A DNA stretch of 6,628 nt from Spirochaetaceae bacterium. GTDB taxonomy: Bacteria > Spirochaetota > Spirochaetia > PWKH01. The notes below the pieces were generated by a model, which was given only the letters and a program-made list of their open reading frames with translations, had not been told where the DNA came from and ran no database searches. The position numbers and the translations under genes are program-made. The stretch is taken from the NCBI GenBank assembly GCA_003557605.1, contig PWNW01000199.1, positions 1 to 6,628 on the forward strand, in the 5' to 3' direction. Positions 5,227 to 6,628 of this stretch are shown piece after piece (the first letter of the stretch is position 1; the number at the start of each line of letters is the position of its first letter).

Positions 5227-5736
5227 GTGACTGAATACCGTGATGTGATTTGCTGTGTGCAGGGAAGAAATAAATTTGACGCAATTCGGGAAGTGGTTGA
5301 TCACTGTTCAGTGTTTGAGAACCTGCTGAACAAGGACCGGTTCATAGAAGCAGTCATACAGCGGGAGCTGGTAGAGTCCACAGGAATAGGCCGAGGTGTC
5401 GCCATTGCTCACGGCAAGGTGCGGGATGTCGGCCGAATTCGTGTCGGACTTGGCCTGTCCCAGACAGGCATAGATTACCAGGCCTCGGACGGGAAACCCG
5501 TGCACCTGCTGTTTGTCATTGGAAGTTCTCCCTACCGTCAGGTGGAATACTTGAAGACCCTGGCTGCCATCATGAGGTTTGTGAAGGTCACGGATGTGCG
5601 GGAGGAACTGATCAGCCATGCCGGTGATGCTGACTTTTCAGACGAAAAAGAACAGAGATGCCTGGATTTCCTGCATATGATGGCAGAACAGCATTTCGCT
5701 ACATTTTTTGATATAAAATTCCGGAGTCACTTATAA
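5227..5736 (+). CDS. PTS EIIA-domain protein, fructose/nitrogen (PtsN-like) type
   Basis: A 169-residue cytoplasmic protein consisting of one PTS EIIA type-2 domain, which takes phosphate from HPr on a His. The active-site block RELVESTGIGRGVAIAHGK spans 46-64 with the phosphorylatable His62. DGKPVHLLFVIGSSP at 88-102 and the helix YLKTLAAIMRFVK at 108-120 are typical of the family. No EIIB or EIIC domain is fused or encoded beside it, which points to a regulatory protein like EIIA-Ntr rather than a transporter part. Translation starts at GTG 5227 with AGGGA at 5217-5221, 5 bases upstream; no in-frame ATG exists between the preceding in-frame stop at 5197 and this codon. The final 38 bases overlap the convergent folate gene. 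HPr, its likely phosphate donor, is encoded about 2.5 kb away in the same window. Confidence 0.88.
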   Translation: MTEYRDVICCVQGRNKFDAIREVVDHCSVFENLLNKDRFIEAVIQRELVESTGIGRGVAIAHGKVRDVGRIRVGLGLSQTGIDYQASDGKPVHLLFVIGSSPYRQVEYLKTLAAIMRFVKVTDVREELISHAGDADFSDEKEQRCLDFLHMMAEQHFATFFDIKFRSHL

Positions 5737-6307
5737 GGGCTCTTATTTTTTTGTCTCCCCCGTCAACCGGAATCTTCTCAATGCACTGTTCGGTAAAGCA
5801 GACACCTAGAGTATGCAGTCCCGATTCATAGGATGCAATGTAGGAATCGTAGTATCCCTTGCCCCTTCCAAGACGGTTGCCGAAGGCGTCAAATGCGGTT
5901 CCCGGAACCAGCATCAGGCTTACCAGGTAAGCGGACGGCTGGATCACCGGGAGTTCCTCCCGAGGCTGGCTGAACCCGTAGGGGTGTTCTTCGAGAAACC
6001 GGTCATAGTATTTAGCCTTTGTACCCGGCGGCAGGACATGGAATTTCATGGTCCCTTCGGTTATTCTGGGCAGGGCAATGAGCTTGCCGTCGGCAATGCC
6101 CTGGCTGATGACCTGGGACGTATCAATCTCATCCTTCATTGACACAAAGGCAAAGAGGACACTGCACCGTTTCCAGAGAGGATACATCATCAAATGCCGA
6201 AAAAAGAGCCGGTTCTTCTCCTGAATCTCTTCAGGAGTGAGTTGTGAAATGGATTTCATTACCGCAGAACGTACCTGCCGCTTTTCTTCAGAGATTGTTT
6301 GAGTCAT
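5699..6307 (-). CDS. 5-formyltetrahydrofolate cyclo-ligase (5,10-methenyltetrahydrofolate synthetase)
   Basis: The enzyme uses ATP to convert 5-formyltetrahydrofolate into 5,10-methenyltetrahydrofolate, returning the stable storage form to one-carbon metabolism. The 202-residue protein fits the family length. It opens with the usual charged helix (EEKRQVR, then LTPEEIQEKN), has KDEIDT at 58-63, PYGFSQP at 109-115, and the ATP-binding signature RLGRGKGYYD at 145-154. A reading extended to 6505 would add 66 residues antisense to glpK with no family resemblance, so the ATG at 6307 is chosen. No clear Shine-Dalgarno site precedes it; TATAAT lies 9 bases upstream. The last 38 bases overlap the convergent EIIA gene and encode the final 11 residues plus the stop. 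The gene stands alone on this strand, divergent from glpK. Confidence 0.93.
   Translation of the reverse strand: MTQTISEEKRQVRSAVMKSISQLTPEEIQEKNRLFFRHLMMYPLWKRCSVLFAFVSMKDEIDTSQVISQGIADGKLIALPRITEGTMKFHVLPPGTKAKYYDRFLEEHPYGFSQPREELPVIQPSAYLVSLMLVPGTAFDAFGNRLGRGKGYYDSYIASYESGLHTLGVCFTEQCIEKIPVDGGDKKIRALISDSGILYQKM
5733..5752 (+). terminator. Weak possible intrinsic terminator after the EIIA gene
   Basis: ATAAG (5733-5737) and CTTAT (5742-5746) can pair across the 4-base loop GGCT, followed directly by six further T residues. The hairpin begins at the EIIA stop codon. The stem is only 5 pairs and AT-rich, so this is tentative. It lies inside the antisense coding end of the folate gene. Confidence 0.3.
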
Positions 6308-6316
6308 CTGGGCTCT

Positions 6317-6322
6317 ATTATA
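6317..6322 (-). promoter_or_regulatory. Perfect -10 hexamer just upstream of the folate cyclo-ligase gene
   Basis: TATAAT on the minus strand ends 9 bases before the ATG at 6307. It sits inside the 13-base palindrome CTCTATTATAGAG (6313-6325, plus strand). The -35 region at 17 bases is only a run of T. If used, transcription would begin about 2-3 bases before the start codon, giving a nearly leaderless message. Confidence 0.4.
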
Positions 6323-6364
6323 GAGTGCAGGGGGAGAAGAAAAAAGGGGCAGAACCGGGAAAGT

Positions 6365-6393
6365 TTGTTTTTTTTCACGTTCTCGTTTATACT
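6365..6393 (+). promoter_or_regulatory. Candidate promoter of glpK
   Basis: TTGTTT at 6365-6370 and TATACT at 6388-6393 are 17 bases apart. The -10 is good and the -35 only half-matching, as expected for a regulated promoter. A start near 6400 leaves a leader of about 34 bases with the AAGGAG binding site. Confidence 0.45.
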
Positions 6394-6412
6394 GCTGGGA
6401 CAAAGAGTGAAA
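6373..6412 (+). repeat. Inverted repeat TTTCAC...GTGAAA around the glpK -10 box
   Basis: TTTCAC at 6373-6378 and GTGAAA at 6407-6412 form a 6-base inverted repeat with 28 bases between the arms, flanking the -10 box. It could be a pair of operator half-sites for a repressor. The arms are short, so chance is quite possible. Confidence 0.25.
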
Positions 6413-6433
6413 CTTCATCAGTAAGGAGCATTT

Positions 6434-6628
6434 ATGTCCAAGGAAATCTATGTCGCAGCGATTGATCAAGGCACCACCAGCACCAGGTGCATCCTCTTTG
6501 ACCAAACTGGGCAGCCCAGGTATTCACACCAGCTGGAGCACCGGCAGATATACCCGAAACCGGGGTGGGTGGAACATGATCCCATGGAAATCCTTGAGAG
6601 GACCGCAGAGGTTATTGCCGGAGCCATG
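6434..6628 (+). CDS. glpK: Glycerol kinase, N-terminal part, cut by window end
   Basis: Glycerol kinase phosphorylates glycerol to sn-glycerol 3-phosphate with ATP, the first step of glycerol use. Only the first 65 residues are seen. They contain the phosphate-binding IDQGTTSTR at 10-18 and the glycerol-kinase signature PGWVEHDPMEI at 43-53, which sets it apart from xylulose and other FGGY kinases. The start is firm: AAGGAG at 6423-6428 stands 5 bases before the ATG. The gene is divergent from the folate cyclo-ligase gene across a 126-base region (6308-6433) that holds promoter candidates for both. Neighbouring glycerol genes, if any, lie beyond the window. Confidence 0.93.
   Translation, partial: MSKEIYVAAIDQGTTSTRCILFDQTGQPRYSHQLEHRQIYPKPGWVEHDPMEILERTAEVIAGAM

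Noticed and set aside
6308..6505. N-terminal extension of the folate cyclo-ligase to 6505
   Set aside because: The added 66 residues run antisense to glpK and its promoter and do not resemble the family; the family-like start is at 6307.
1..6628. CRISPR arrays, insertion sequences, tRNA or rRNA genes, phage or toxin-antitoxin modules
   Set aside because: Reading both strands gave no spaced direct repeats, terminal inverted repeats, transposase, RNA gene folds or small toxin-like pairs; almost every base belongs to a recognisable metabolic gene.

Overview
The window reads as an ordinary stretch of chromosome from an anaerobic or fermentative bacterium. My best guess is a free-living spirochaete. 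The grounds are the SudB/GltA (NfnAB-type) flavoprotein pair, stand-alone HPr and nitrogen-type EIIA proteins without sugar permease genes beside them, and the general style of the proteins; a clostridium-like or other anaerobe is not excluded. Coding density is very high. Base composition looks uniform and moderately GC-rich, and I see no transposase, phage gene, tRNA, rRNA or CRISPR array. No stretch of 300 bases lacks a gene.

Layout. On the plus strand, a 5'-truncated HAD-family phosphatase (1-635) is followed within a few bases by cytidine deaminase (to 1063). A minus-strand cluster converges on it with only 3 bases between stop codons. In transcription order this cluster is an HPr-like phosphocarrier (2758-2456), a small cupin (2472-2125), a LOG-family phosphoribohydrolase (2118-1573) and ribose-5-phosphate isomerase B (1510-1067). 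Divergent from HPr, on the plus strand, are sudB (2848-3699) and gltA (3692-5182), overlapping by 8 bases, which encode the two subunits of an NfnAB/sulfide dehydrogenase-type flavoprotein. After a 44-base gap with a good promoter comes a PTS EIIA-domain protein (5227-5736). Its 3' end overlaps by 38 bases the convergent gene for 5-formyltetrahydrofolate cyclo-ligase (6307-5699). A divergent intergenic region of 126 bases then leads into glycerol kinase, cut by the window end (6434-6628).

How the genes may work together. LOG releases a base and ribose 5-phosphate from nucleoside monophosphates and RpiB interconverts ribose 5-phosphate and ribulose 5-phosphate. Together with cytidine deaminase this suggests nucleotide salvage feeding the pentose phosphate pathway. 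NfnAB links ferredoxin, NADH and NADPH pools. HPr and EIIA may form a regulatory rather than transporting PTS; the HPr has its phosphorylatable His15 but has Gln where Ser46 normally sits.

I found no clear sign of a previously undescribed system. The points most worth a second look are the Gln46 HPr, the compact HPr-cupin-LOG-RpiB cluster, two genes that look nearly leaderless, and the 38-base convergent overlap with a possible terminator inside it.
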